In this document: positions 1 through 6,487 of the stretch, piece after piece
Layout: each line of letters starts with the position of its first letter
Position numbering within the stretch: position 1 is the stretch's first letter
Assembly (NCBI GenBank): GCA_963693635.1
Contig: CAVOBC010000203.1
Span: 1 to 8,521 of the forward strand
Direction: 5' to 3'
DNA: 8,521 bases
DNA from: CAVOBC01 sp963693635
Lineage (GTDB): Bacteria; Pseudomonadota; Gammaproteobacteria; Pseudomonadales; Azotimanducaceae
Notes under the pieces: model-generated
What the model was told of the DNA's origin: nothing
The model's input: only the letters and a program-made list of their open reading frames with translations
The model's database searches: none
Made by a program: the position numbers and the translations under genes

Positions 1-3000
1 GGCGGACACCAGATCGGCTGCGGTATCCATGTGCTCCTCGAAATCTTCGATAGCGAATTCCTCGAACTCCGGCAAGCTTGGCAGCGCCGACATGAGGTGA
101 GAGATCCGTTCGCGTGACTCGTGGAACGCATCACTCTCTTCGATGTCCGACGAGTCGAGTAGTTCGGTGACAAAGCCCGCTAGGGACATGTCGTTGGCGG
201 TGCCCTCGAGCATCTTCAGGTTCCCGAAGTGGGGTACGGATCGAACCGCGCCGTCGAAGTCGTGGGGTATAAAGTAGCCCTCTTCGTGCTCGATCAGGAA
301 TTTGCTGTTCAGCAGAAGGTTCACGAGGAAGATGCTCGACCGGATATTGAGTTCGGTCTCGCCGGTCAGCGTGGTGCCAAATTCATCTTGCGTAAACGAC
401 GCTGTAATGCCGCGCGCGAGACGGTCACGCGCCCGTTTGTACGGTGGTGATGGGAACAGGTTTTCGGCTGGGTTGCCGATGATCAGGTCACGGTATCCGG
501 CATCGGTCTCTGGATAGATGTCGAGCAGGATGTCCCGGAGCGGCAGATCAATACCTGCCGCCAATTTGGCCTGTAGTTTTACTTCGATCGACTCGGAAGC
601 GAACTGGGCATAGAAGGCTGTTCCTTCGGCGATGGTTCTCACTGCGGTACCCGGATCTTCCGCCAGCCTCAGGCCGAGAATGCGGGCAATTTGGGACGCT
701 TCGACGGCGCTGCCCTGGCCGACTGGAATGTGCCGGTCCGTGTAGATCGGCAGTCCTTCGGACGAGAGGTTGACGATTTCCTGCACCCATTCGAAGTTGT
801 CTGCGACAACGGCTGCAAGCTGTTTGATGCGAACGCGTGTGTTTACGTTTTTGAGGACAAATTCCTGCAATTGGCGCGACACCAACGGGTTTTCCTCCAC
901 GCGTCGCAGTAGCTCATGGAAAAGCCGCAGGCGATCGAGCTTTTCGAAATCGGACTGGCCGCGCGCGGGATTGTCGAGGATAGCGTCGATGGTCGATTGA
1001 TCGAGGCCTGCTAGTTTGTCAGCGACTTCCTCGTCGATTGTGCGGGCGTCGGCGAACAACCCGCCGAGGGTGCCCTCTCCAATGCGGAAGTACCGCAGGT
1101 TGCGTTGTCCGAAGGCACGTTTGCCAGGGAGCAGTCCATCAGGGATGTGCGACGGCGTCTGCATCGACGTGACGATGGCGAGTGTTCCGGTCGTGGGATC
1201 CTCCGCGACAACAACAGAGAAGCCCATAGCCAGGAAGAATTTCTGCAGGGATTCTCGACGAATGTTCCCTGTCTTCTCGTCCGCAGCGGAGGCAGCATCG
1301 GCCGATGCAAAGCCTTCGTCACCGAGATCGTCAACTTCCTCGGTCAGCGTGTCACTGAGATTGCGCTCAAGCTTGGCGAGCAGGCCTTCGCTCTCGCTGT
1401 CGAGGCTGTCTGAGGCATCGGATTCCTGCTTGATCTCGTCGGCGTTCAGGATGTTGTCGTCACGGAGTTCACGGGTTTCTACCGCTGTCAGTTCTTCCTC
1501 GCGCTCAATAGTCTCTTCGAGGTCGATCAGTTCCTCCTCGGTGAGGTCTACTTCAAAGTCGTCCTCGATTGAGTCAATCACGTCTCTCGCGGTCTGGCCT
1601 TCGGGGATCTCGAGTGTGGTCCCGTCTGCCTCGGCGAGGACAGCGAAGATCTCCGCAGCGACGTCGGCGAGCACCGTTTTCTTCAGGGACGCAATTGATT
1701 CATCACTGAGGCCGAGCTCACGGAGGTCATCGACCGCATCGCTGACCTTGTCGAGCACCTTCTTGACGATCTGATGAATAATCGGATTGACCCTGATGGT
1801 TTCAGCGCTTGAAGGATCAGCGATCGTTTGGAAGGCGAGGGCCTTGCGTTCACCCGCGGCGTTGATGCTGACGATAAGTGCGTTCACCTGCAGCTGGCCG
1901 AGCCCCTGGAGGGCGGAGAGGATGGCGTCATCTGTTGCCCCTGCCGCCGTGTGTCCGTTAGCGATCAGCCAGGCCTCGACGTCGCTGGCGCGCACGTCAT
2001 AGGTGCCGTCCGCTCGAGTTTTGATGGTCGCAATCGGATCTGTGCGCTCCAGATCGGAGAGCAGATACAGGGATATGATCGCGGGGGTTGGCGTGAGTTC
2101 GTCCTGGGTTACGTTCTCGTCGGTGGAGTCATCGCCTGCCGTTTTTGCATACGGGGATGCCTCCGATTCCTCGTCGGGGAATGTCGTCACTTCACCGCTC
2201 ATCGCGATGGCCGAGTCGACGACGACCGATCGGACGGCGACGCTCGTGGATCCTCGCGTGTTGCCGTTGGCGTCTTTTAAGCGCAGGAATACCCGGTGGT
2301 TGCCTGGATCGAACGGAATCTCGCCGGTTGCGGTGACGAAGACCGCGAAGGTTGGTGTCTCGCCGCCGCCGATGGTCACCGAGACCGGCTCGGAGGATGC
2401 GACAACGGGATTGATGCAAGCGGACGTCAATGGATCTGTTTGACACAGCAGAAACCCGATTGGCAGATCGGCGCCTGCAACGTCAGCGGTGACATCGACG
2501 GTGCCGGATGCACCGAGGTTCACGGTCGCAACCGAGAACACTCCGATGTTGGAGTCATCGGGCACATCGACAATCCCAAGGTTCGCTGCGGCGAGCGCGA
2601 CCAGGTCCGGTATCGGATCGGTTGCTGCGGTCAGCAGCAGCGTATTTAGCCCTGTGATCGAGGACGCAGGGTCCGTGTTTTCGCAGTCGAACGAGATTGC
2701 GACGTCGACGGACTCGAATTCAGAATTCGGCGTGATGGCAAACACGAAGGACTGACTGGCACCGGGTGCAACATCAATGGGCGTGTTGGCGGTTCCGGTG
2801 GTCAGGTTCGTCGCGGGGTCGGTGGTTTGGTAGGTGAACGAGGCGTCGATCACCGTCCCCAGATTCAGTCCGCATCCGATGGCGGTCTCGGTACCGGCAT
2901 TGATGATGGTGCCGAATGCCGTCGCGGTCGCGTCGACCTGAACCGCACGGCTCGACGGCAAGGTCGCACTGACGATGGTTGCGAGCGAATAAGAGGAAAA

Positions 3001-3051
3001 GAAAGTAAGGGTGAACGTCAACAAAGCAGCTGACGACCGGACAATCTTCAT
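1..3051 (-). CDS. Large exported protein of unknown function, 3' end outside window
   Basis: The frame is open from the ATG at 3051 to position 1 (1017 codons, no stop), so the C-terminus is missing. Residues 1-24 look like a Sec signal peptide: basic MKIVR, hydrophobic ALLTFTLTFF, then SSYSLA with likely cleavage after Ala24. There is no lipobox cysteine. Residues 25-280 are rich in Thr, Val, Gly and Asp, with few Lys and four cysteines (60, 123, 203, 212); they look like one or two beta-sandwich domains. From memory, motifs such as LPSSRAVQV, TYQTTDPAT and RLKDANGNTRGSTSVAVR recur at the N-termini of uncharacterised proteobacterial exported proteins. Residues 330-430 contain a TIKTRADGTYDV stretch, like a carboxypeptidase-regulatory-type repeat. 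Residues 478-585 are strongly acidic and probably helical or disordered. Residues 595-1017 are mixed alpha/beta and unrecognised; no enzyme motif was found. A GGAGAGG ribosome-binding site lies 4 bases before the ATG. Periplasmic or surface location is inferred. Confidence 0.88.
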   Translation of the reverse strand, partial: MKIVRSSAALLTFTLTFFSSYSLATIVSATLPSSRAVQVDATATAFGTIINAGTETAIGCGLNLGTVIDASFTYQTTDPATNLTTGTANTPIDVAPGASQSFVFAITPNSEFESVDVAISFDCENTDPASSITGLNTLLLTAATDPIPDLVALAAANLGIVDVPDDSNIGVFSVATVNLGASGTVDVTADVAGADLPIGFLLCQTDPLTSACINPVVASSEPVSVTIGGGETPTFAVFVTATGEIPFDPGNHRVFLRLKDANGNTRGSTSVAVRSVVVDSAIAMSGEVTTFPDEESEASPYAKTAGDDSTDENVTQDELTPTPAIISLYLLSDLERTDPIATIKTRADGTYDVRASDVEAWLIANGHTAAGATDDAILSALQGLGQLQVNALIVSINAAGERKALAFQTIADPSSAETIRVNPIIHQIVKKVLDKVSDAVDDLRELGLSDESIASLKKTVLADVAAEIFAVLAEADGTTLEIPEGQTARDVIDSIEDDFEVDLTEEELIDLEETIEREEELTAVETRELRDDNILNADEIKQESDASDSLDSESEGLLAKLERNLSDTLTEEVDDLGDEGFASADAASAADEKTGNIRRESLQKFFLAMGFSVVVAEDPTTGTLAIVTSMQTPSHIPDGLLPGKRAFGQRNLRYFRIGEGTLGGLFADARTIDEEVADKLAGLDQSTIDAILDNPARGQSDFEKLDRLRLFHELLRRVEENPLVSRQLQEFVLKNVNTRVRIKQLAAVVADNFEWVQEIVNLSSEGLPIYTDRHIPVGQGSAVEASQIARILGLRLAEDPGTAVRTIAEGTAFYAQFASESIEVKLQAKLAAGIDLPLRDILLDIYPETDAGYRDLIIGNPAENLFPSPPYKRARDRLARGITASFTQDEFGTTLTGETELNIRSSIFLVNLLLNSKFLIEHEEGYFIPHDFDGAVRSVPHFGNLKMLEGTANDMSLAGFVTELLDSSDIEESDAFHESRERISHLMSALPSLPEFEEFAIEDFEEHMDTAADLVSA

Positions 3052-3055
3052 TACG

Positions 3056-3062
3056 CCTCTCC
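3056..3062 (-). promoter_or_regulatory. Ribosome binding site of the exported-protein gene
   Basis: On the minus strand GGAGAGG is followed by CGTA and then the ATG at 3051. This strong purine-rich match fixes the start, and the signal peptide begins immediately after it. A weak -10-like TACTAT sits on the minus strand at 3082-3087, inside the dehydrogenase remnant, but I see no convincing -35 partner. Confidence 0.7.
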
Positions 3063-3087
3063 ATAGGTGAATAGTTCTTTCATAGTA

Positions 3088-3325
3088 GCCGATGTTCATG
3101 TTAGCCACTACTCGCTTACCGAGCCACGCCGGCGGGCCGCTCGTCACGGTCCCGACAAACTCTTGGCCAGGGACGCCTGAAAAGTTGGCATAACCGTCGA
3201 GCAGCGCGAGGTCCGCCGCAGATGCCGGCGCGCGTGACCTGCACCACTGCCTCGTCCTTCGCGGCGACGGGCGTTTCGACGTTCGCGACTACCATGCGAC
3301 CGTCAATGAGGTGCAATACGCGCAT
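3088..3325 (-). pseudogene. Remnant of a medium-chain (zinc-type) alcohol dehydrogenase
   Basis: The ATG at 3325 opens a reading frame whose first 37 residues match the N-terminus of medium-chain dehydrogenases (MRVLHLIDGRMVVANVETP, then VQVTRAGICG with the catalytic zinc cysteine at residue 36). After Gly37 this frame becomes arginine-rich nonsense and stops at 3116. Family-like sequence resumes in a second frame from about 3213: DLALLDGYANFSGVPGQEFV, then GTVTSGPPAWLGKRVV. The family normally reads GICGTDL here, so a 2-base loss at about 3212-3217 (the Thr codon) explains the break. The usual GHE zinc-ligand motif appears as GQE, so the His is also gone. Similarity ends around 3088, just before the exported-protein gene, and no Rossmann domain follows. 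About 80 of roughly 340 codons remain. This is a decayed gene fragment; a sequencing error could explain the frameshift but not the truncation. Confidence 0.82.
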
Positions 3326-3442
3326 CTCGTCATCTCATCTGCAGGTGAGCGGCCCATCATAGCGGAAGGCTCGCACGTACAAGGCGGAGAGGGATGACTC
3401 GCGATCTTGCGACCTTGTCCCTACCAGTAACCTGCCTGCAGC

Positions 3443-3472
3443 TTGGGCGAGTAAGCGCGCATAGCGCATAAT
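3443..3472 (+). promoter_or_regulatory. Candidate sigma70 promoter for holD-like/rimI/prfC
   Basis: TTGGGC at 3443-3448 and CATAAT at 3467-3472 are separated by 18 bases. That gives a start about 60 bases before the GTG at 3537. The elements match the consensus only partly, and the assignment rests on sequence alone. The -10 element lies within a perfect palindrome. Confidence 0.35.
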
Positions 3473-3476
3473 GCGC
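3464..3476. repeat. Perfect 13-bp palindrome over the candidate -10
   Basis: GCGCAT-A-ATGCGC is a perfect inverted repeat with a single central base. It overlaps the -10 element of the candidate promoter, the position expected of a repressor operator. A related GCGCAT half lies just upstream, ending at 3462. No known regulator site is recognised; in GC-rich DNA such a palindrome can arise by chance. Confidence 0.4.
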
Positions 3477-3522
3477 GATCCTTAAAAGCGGATACCAACA
3501 GCAGCCTTCATCGGGCCTGCAA

Positions 3523-3528
3523 AAGGAG
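3523..3528 (+). promoter_or_regulatory. Ribosome binding site selecting the GTG start of the holD-like gene
   Basis: AAGGAG lies 8 bases before the GTG at 3537, an ideal spacing. The protein motif REERRRSYLAALGI starts directly after this codon, which together supports GTG as initiator. Confidence 0.75.
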
Positions 3529-3536
3529 CTAACGGC

Positions 3537-4106
3537 GTGCGTGAAGAGCGAAGACGGTCGTACCTGGCTGCCCTTGGGATCGACGTCTGGGTACGGCGGT
3601 CGAAGGAAACCGGCGATGAATCTGCAGCCGCTGTGGCTGCATTACCGGATACTCTCCAACAGCCCCATGTTGAAAGCACAGGCGTCGCGGCCCACGACCC
3701 CCACGTGCGGACCCCGGAGTCGGACGCTGCCGGGCTGAACCTCGTGTTTGTTCAGTACAGCGAACTGACCGTTGTTGCCAGCTTACCGTCGGATGCGGCA
3801 GCCATGCCGTCAGACCTTCAACAACTCATCGATGACCTTGCGCAGGCAGCGGGTGAAGACCGCAGACGGCGCCGTCTCACTAATCTTCGACCGCATCCGG
3901 ATCGCCCGTTTGCGGGCGATCTCGCGGCGCACGTGGCGGATCTCGGCTGTCAGCGCATGCTGGTCCTCGATGACGATCTGTCTGCGCTCATGCCTGCTAA
4001 CGTGTCAACGTTCATGATCCCCTCGCAGAACAAAGTGTATGCAGAGCCGGCGACGAAACGGGAGATCTGGGGCCGGCTGCAGCAGTGGATGGCACCTCAG
4101 GACTGA
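3537..4106 (+). CDS. holD: HolD-like protein, probable DNA polymerase III psi subunit
   Basis: In the polymerase III holoenzyme psi bridges the DnaX clamp loader and chi, and through chi the single-strand binding protein. The assignment rests on three points. The N-terminus RSYLAALGIDVWVRR resembles the E. coli psi peptide that contacts the clamp-loader collar (RRDWQLQQLGITQWSLRR); Trp18 here falls where E. coli Trp17 sits. The C-terminus PATKREIWGRLQQW resembles the E. coli end NPTARAALWQQI. The next genes are rimI and prfC, the E. coli neighbours. The protein has 189 residues against 137 in E. coli. Most of the extra length is a low-complexity Ala/Asp/Glu/Ser-rich linker at about residues 22-66, between the binding peptide and the alpha/beta core (67-185). 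The start is GTG, set by AAGGAG. Overall identity to E. coli psi looks low, so the function is inferred from motifs and position. Confidence 0.72.
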   Translation: MREERRRSYLAALGIDVWVRRSKETGDESAAAVAALPDTLQQPHVESTGVAAHDPHVRTPESDAAGLNLVFVQYSELTVVASLPSDAAAMPSDLQQLIDDLAQAAGEDRRRRRLTNLRPHPDRPFAGDLAAHVADLGCQRMLVLDDDLSALMPANVSTFMIPSQNKVYAEPATKREIWGRLQQWMAPQD

Positions 4107-4184
4107 GTCTGCGGTGGCGCGTCCGGGCGAATTCAGCCAAAATTAGAAATCCAACTGATCTTCCCATCTTGACCCGAGCTCATC

Positions 4185-4709
4185 ATGTCCCGAGTTCCTG
4201 CGCCTGCTGAGTTTCGGCGGATGACCACCGATGACTTACCCAACGTACTCAAGAATGAGCGCCGCGCGTACTCGCATCCGTGGACTGATGGCATTTTCGG
4301 CGACTGCCTGAAATCCGGGTATGACTGTTGGTTGCTCGAATCTGACGGACGCGTCGTCGGGCACGGCATCCTGTCGGTGGCGGCGGATGAGTCGCACCTG
4401 CTCAACGTTTGTGTCAATCCGAACCACCAGGGCCAGGGCCTCGGGCGGCGACTGGTTGAGTACATGCTGGATCGTGCGACCAGGCTCGCGGCACGTAGCA
4501 TCTTCCTCGAAGTCAGGCCGTCGAATCTCACGGCCTTCAAGCTTTATGAATCGCTCGGTTTCAATGAAGTCGGGGTTCGAAAGGACTACTATCCCGCCTT
4601 CGTTGGCCGTGAGGACGCCCTCGTTCTTGCCAAGGAACTGTTTGACGGGATCGGCCAGTCCGATCTCGACGAATCAACCAGTGTTCCCGACGAAGCATCC
4701 CATCCCTGA
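4185..4709 (+). CDS. rimI: Ribosomal protein S18 alanine N-acetyltransferase RimI
   Basis: RimI transfers an acetyl group from acetyl-CoA to the N-terminal alanine of ribosomal protein S18 in the cytosol. The GNAT fold is clear. Residues 10-37 include the family stretch ERRAYSHPWT. LLNVCVNPNHQGQGLGRRLV (72-91) is motif A, with the acetyl-CoA pyrophosphate loop QGQGLG at 82-87. LEVRPSNLTAFKLYESLGF (108-126) follows, then RKDYYP and GREDALVLAKEL. Glu109 and Tyr121 align with the catalytic base and acid of enterobacterial RimI (Glu103 and Tyr115, same 12-residue spacing). The protein has 174 residues against about 148 in E. coli; the extra is mainly a polar C-terminal tail after residue 152. The ATG at 4185 has only a weak GAG before it. 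It lies 78 bases after the holD-like stop and ends 13 bases before prfC, so one transcript for all three genes is likely. Confidence 0.95.
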   Translation: MSRVPAPAEFRRMTTDDLPNVLKNERRAYSHPWTDGIFGDCLKSGYDCWLLESDGRVVGHGILSVAADESHLLNVCVNPNHQGQGLGRRLVEYMLDRATRLAARSIFLEVRPSNLTAFKLYESLGFNEVGVRKDYYPAFVGREDALVLAKELFDGIGQSDLDESTSVPDEASHP

Positions 4710-4722
4710 CAAGATCTAAATC

Positions 4723-6300
4723 ATGAGTCTGCAAGAGCAGGTCGGCCGTCGCCGCACCTTCGCGATCATTTCGCACCCGGATGCCGGAAAGACAACGGTC
4801 ACTGAAAAGCTGTTGCTGTTCGGTCGCGCGATCGTGCTGGCCGGCACGGTCAAGTCCCGCAAATCCGATCGGTACGCGACATCGGACTGGATGGAGATGG
4901 AGAAACAGCGGGGAATTTCGGTCACAACTTCCGTGATGCAGTTTCCGTATCGCGATCGCACGGTGAACCTGCTCGACACGCCCGGCCACGAGGACTTCTC
5001 GGAAGATACCTATCGTACGCTGACAGCCGTTGACTCGGTACTGATGGTGCTCGATGGCGCGAAGGGTGTGGAAGACCGAACGATTAAGCTGATGGAAGTA
5101 TGCCGCCTGCGCGACACACCTATTCTTACGTTCATCAACAAGCTCGACCGCGAGACCCGCGACCCGATTGATCTGTTGGATGAGGTCGAGAATATTCTCG
5201 GCATCAAGTGTTCCCCGGTCACCTGGCCCATTGGTGCTGGTAGCCGTTTTCGTGGGGTCTACCATCTGCATCGGGACGAGATCGTGCTCTACAACGGCGA
5301 GCGAGACGAGGGTATCCCCGAGTATCGCCGCATTGCGGGCCTCGCGAGCGATGAGGCGCGCGGGGTGTTTGGCGACGAACTCGACGATCTTGCCGGTGAG
5401 ATTGAGCTGATTCGTGGGGCGAGTCACGACTTCGACCTGGATGAGTATCTGGCGGGCAAGTTGACGCCGGTTTTCTTCGGGACGGCTCTTAGAAATTTCG
5501 GGGTCATGGAAATGCTGGATGGCTTCGTAGATTTCGCGCCGCCGCCCTTGCCGCGGGAAGCGACGGACCGGATCGTTGACCCAACGGACGAGGCGTTCTC
5601 TGGTTTCATCTTCAAGATTCAGGCGAACATGGACCCGAAGCATCGGGACCGAATTGCGTTTATGCGGGTTTGCTCCGGTCGTTATGAACCCGGCATGAAA
5701 ATGCAGCATGTGCGCATCGGTAAAGGCGTGCGCGTCAGTGATGCGGTGACGTTCCTGGCGGGCGAGCGCGCTGCGACCGAAGAGGCGTACTCAGGTGACA
5801 TCATTGGCCTGCACAATCACGGTACGATCCAGATCGGCGACACGTTCACCGCCGGTCCGAATTACCGGTATCTGGGCGTCCCGCACTTTGCACCGGAGCT
5901 ATTTCGGCGCGTACGGCTACTTGACCCGTTGAAGAGCAAACAGTTGCGCGCAGGGCTAACGCAACTGTCAGAAGAAGGTGCGACCCAGGTCTTCATGCCG
6001 TTGACAAATAACGATCTTATTCTGGGTGCGGTGGGCACTCTTCAGTTTGATGTCGTCGTATTTCGTCTGCGTGACGAGTACAAGGTTGAGTGCTCGTACG
6101 AGGCGGTCAACGTCAACACAGCGCGTTGGGTTGCATCTGACGACGAGCGCAAACTCGGTGAGTTCCGGCGCAAGGCAGACCAGAATCTAGCGCTTGATGG
6201 GGGCGGTCATCTGACCTATCTCGCACCGACCCGCGTGAATTTGTCGCTTACGGAAGATCGCTGGCCAGAAGTTGAGTTTCGCTCGACACGCGAGATCTGA
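4723..6300 (+). CDS. prfC: Peptide chain release factor 3 (RF3)
   Basis: RF3 is a translational GTPase that releases RF1 or RF2 from the ribosome after peptide hydrolysis. All G-domain motifs are present: P-loop SHPDAGKT (17-24), switch I region MEMEKQRGISVTTS (57-70), DTPGHEDF (85-92) and NKLD (139-142). The RF3 signature PIGAGSRFRGVYH (169-181) separates it from EF-G and other family members. Domain II begins near residue 290 (SGFIFKIQANMDPKHRDR). Domain III contains LSEEGATQVF (415-424) and GAVGTLQFDVVVFRL (435-449). Length is 525 residues, close to the 529 of E. coli, so the gene is complete. The start lies 13 bases after the rimI stop with no good Shine-Dalgarno sequence, suggesting coupling to rimI translation. 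In E. coli yjjG separates rimI and prfC; it is absent here. Confidence 0.97.
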   Translation: MSLQEQVGRRRTFAIISHPDAGKTTVTEKLLLFGRAIVLAGTVKSRKSDRYATSDWMEMEKQRGISVTTSVMQFPYRDRTVNLLDTPGHEDFSEDTYRTLTAVDSVLMVLDGAKGVEDRTIKLMEVCRLRDTPILTFINKLDRETRDPIDLLDEVENILGIKCSPVTWPIGAGSRFRGVYHLHRDEIVLYNGERDEGIPEYRRIAGLASDEARGVFGDELDDLAGEIELIRGASHDFDLDEYLAGKLTPVFFGTALRNFGVMEMLDGFVDFAPPPLPREATDRIVDPTDEAFSGFIFKIQANMDPKHRDRIAFMRVCSGRYEPGMKMQHVRIGKGVRVSDAVTFLAGERAATEEAYSGDIIGLHNHGTIQIGDTFTAGPNYRYLGVPHFAPELFRRVRLLDPLKSKQLRAGLTQLSEEGATQVFMPLTNNDLILGAVGTLQFDVVVFRLRDEYKVECSYEAVNVNTARWVASDDERKLGEFRRKADQNLALDGGGHLTYLAPTRVNLSLTEDRWPEVEFRSTREI

Positions 6301-6327
6301 CGCCCACGCGACTTAGCTAGTTCCTGT

Positions 6328-6346
6328 CCCAGAACGCCGTTCTGGG
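6328..6346. terminator. Hairpin after prfC, possible bidirectional terminator
   Basis: CCCAGAACGCCGTTCTGGG forms an 8-bp stem with a GCC loop, 28 bases after the prfC stop. No T-run follows on either strand, so it is not a classic intrinsic terminator. Its position between two converging genes fits a transcript-end or RNA-stabilising structure. Confidence 0.45.
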
Positions 6347-6391
6347 CGGGCACTGGCGTGCGGTGCAGGGATGCAGCGCCATTTTCCACAG

Positions 6392-6420
6392 GCCTCTTTT
6401 CTGCAAGCCTCTTTCTGCAA
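6392..6420. repeat. Short tandem duplication between prfC and fabY
   Basis: GCCTCTTTTCTGCAA (6392-6406) is followed at once by GCCTCTTTCTGCAA (6407-6420), two adjacent copies differing by one T. This looks like a slippage duplication in non-coding sequence. No function is assigned. Confidence 0.7.
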
Positions 6421-6430
6421 GATCATGCGA

Positions 6431-6446
6431 GGTTTGCTTGCAAACC
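6431..6446. terminator. Second hairpin in the convergent intergenic region
   Basis: GGTTTGCTTGCAAACC forms a 6-bp stem with a CTTG loop (7-bp inverted repeat around TT). It lies about 42 bases past the fabY stop on the minus strand. No U-tract follows on either strand, so any role in ending the fabY transcript is tentative. Confidence 0.3.
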
Positions 6447-6487
6447 GACTCCCAGGAATTGTCAGGATGGCAATTTTTGGACAAGAA

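Noticed and set aside
1016..1774. Open plus-strand frame of 252 codons, very rich in Ser and Arg
   Set aside because: It is antisense to the acidic part of the exported-protein gene; the Ser/Arg bias mirrors GAG/GAC-type codons on the other strand. No ribosome-binding site or family motif was seen.
3088..3130. Insertion sequence or integration site at the end of the dehydrogenase remnant
   Set aside because: I could find no terminal inverted repeats, target-site duplication, integrase or tRNA end there.
3116..3325. A complete small protein of 69 residues
   Set aside because: The second half is an out-of-frame reading of dehydrogenase sequence, so I call it a pseudogene fragment rather than a real small gene.
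3482..3679. Minus-strand frame of 65 codons over the start of the holD-like gene
   Set aside because: No ribosome-binding site or recognisable motif, and it overlaps the better supported plus-strand gene.
4561..5709. Open minus-strand frame of 382 codons
   Set aside because: It lies antisense across prfC and the rimI end. It is His/Arg-rich without domain motifs, whereas the plus strand has unmistakable RF3 motifs.
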